From NCBI GenBank assembly GCA_017311185.1, contig JAESUZ010003897.1, positions 434,001-498,000 on the forward strand: a stretch of DNA of 64,000 nucleotides. Reading direction: 5' to 3'. Under the pieces are notes generated by a model. That model saw nothing but the letters and a program-made list of their open reading frames with translations, was not told the DNA's origin and did not search any database. The number at the start of each line of letters is the position of its first letter. The first letter of the stretch is position 1. Below, one piece after another: positions 63,688-64,000 of the stretch. The DNA comes from Proteles cristata cristata. Lineage: Eukaryota; Chordata; Mammalia; Carnivora; Hyaenidae. The translations under genes were made by a program, and so were the position numbers.

Positions 63688-64000
63688 AGATTGCACTGAT
63701 TTTATTATAGATCAATTTGGGCACAACTAACATGTTAACAGTTTCGGATTTTTCAGTCCATGAATGTATGTTTCTATTATTTAGATCTTTAATTTCCCTC
63801 AGTCAGGCTTTATCCTTTTTCAATGAAGATGTCTTGGACACCTTTTGTTAAATTTGTTCCTAATTATGTTATTTTTTAAATTTAATAATTATGTGTTTTT
63901 TAAATGCTATTATTATAAATAGCATTTAATTTTTTTATTTTCCAGTGGTTTGTTGCTAGTATATTAGCTAAATTTATTTATTAATTATAGCACTGTTTTG

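Larger units (their letters stand above)
63319..64000 (-). mobile_element. L1 ORF2 piece, minus orientation, with a SINE
   Basis: Antisense ORF2: 'attgttttggctgtcttagt', 'tttgattcagattgcattg', then after the SINE 'atagatcaatttgggcacaa', 'cagtccatgaatgtatgttt', 'atttccctcagtcaggcttt'. Runs off the window. Confidence 0.75.

Overview
This window is mammalian nuclear DNA from a carnivore, most probably a feliform (cat-like) species. The evidence is about 85 copies of the carnivore tRNA-Lys-derived SINE (CAN/SINEC type: A-box and B-box head, a 'GGCTCTGTGCTGAC' middle, a CT-rich stretch and an A-rich tail) in their feliform form, plus carnivore-type L1 3' ends. I cannot fix the species from sequence alone. 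Most of the window is interspersed repeats, and no LTR provirus, tRNA, rRNA or CRISPR was recognised.

One host gene anchors the window. Exon 1 of UBE2K (an E2 ubiquitin-conjugating enzyme, HIP2/E2-25K) lies on the minus strand at 35363-35425. It codes for the first 21 residues, ends at a GT splice donor, and sits in a CpG island (about 34940-35960) with a GGN-triplet-rich 5' leader and NRF1-like and YY1-like promoter sites at 35607-35637. Positions 1-35362 are therefore UBE2K intron 1, and positions above about 35640 are 5' flanking DNA. From knowledge of human 4p14, SMIM14 should be the next gene upstream, but it is not seen here.

The second gene-like object is at the left edge. An intronless minus-strand copy of IGBP1 (alpha4, the PP2A regulatory subunit) runs from an ATG at 611 off the window at 1 with 203 open codons. 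It lies in the sense orientation inside UBE2K intron 1.

Layout: 1-0.6 kb IGBP1 retrocopy; 0.7-5.3 kb old HAL1/L1 DNA with a young L1 and SINEs; 5.5-14 kb two old L1s disrupted by a younger L1, a Tigger-like DNA transposon and many SINEs; 14-31 kb old L1, L2 and MIR fragments with SINEs; 31.2-37.7 kb a stretch without SINEs around the promoter; 37.7-54 kb dense SINEs, two younger L1s, an antisense L1, L2s and an old hAT transposase relic; 55-57 kb HAL1/L1 carrying a 38-bp insertion that looks like an L1 5' tip; 57-64 kb SINEs, a CR1/L3-type relic, a GAAA microsatellite, an unidentified exon-like segment at 62858-62935 and a rearranged L1.

A SINE subfamily with shared diagnostic changes (called the TTAG subfamily here) has 12 little-diverged copies, most with long, near-perfect target-site duplications (TSDs). 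This points to recent activity.
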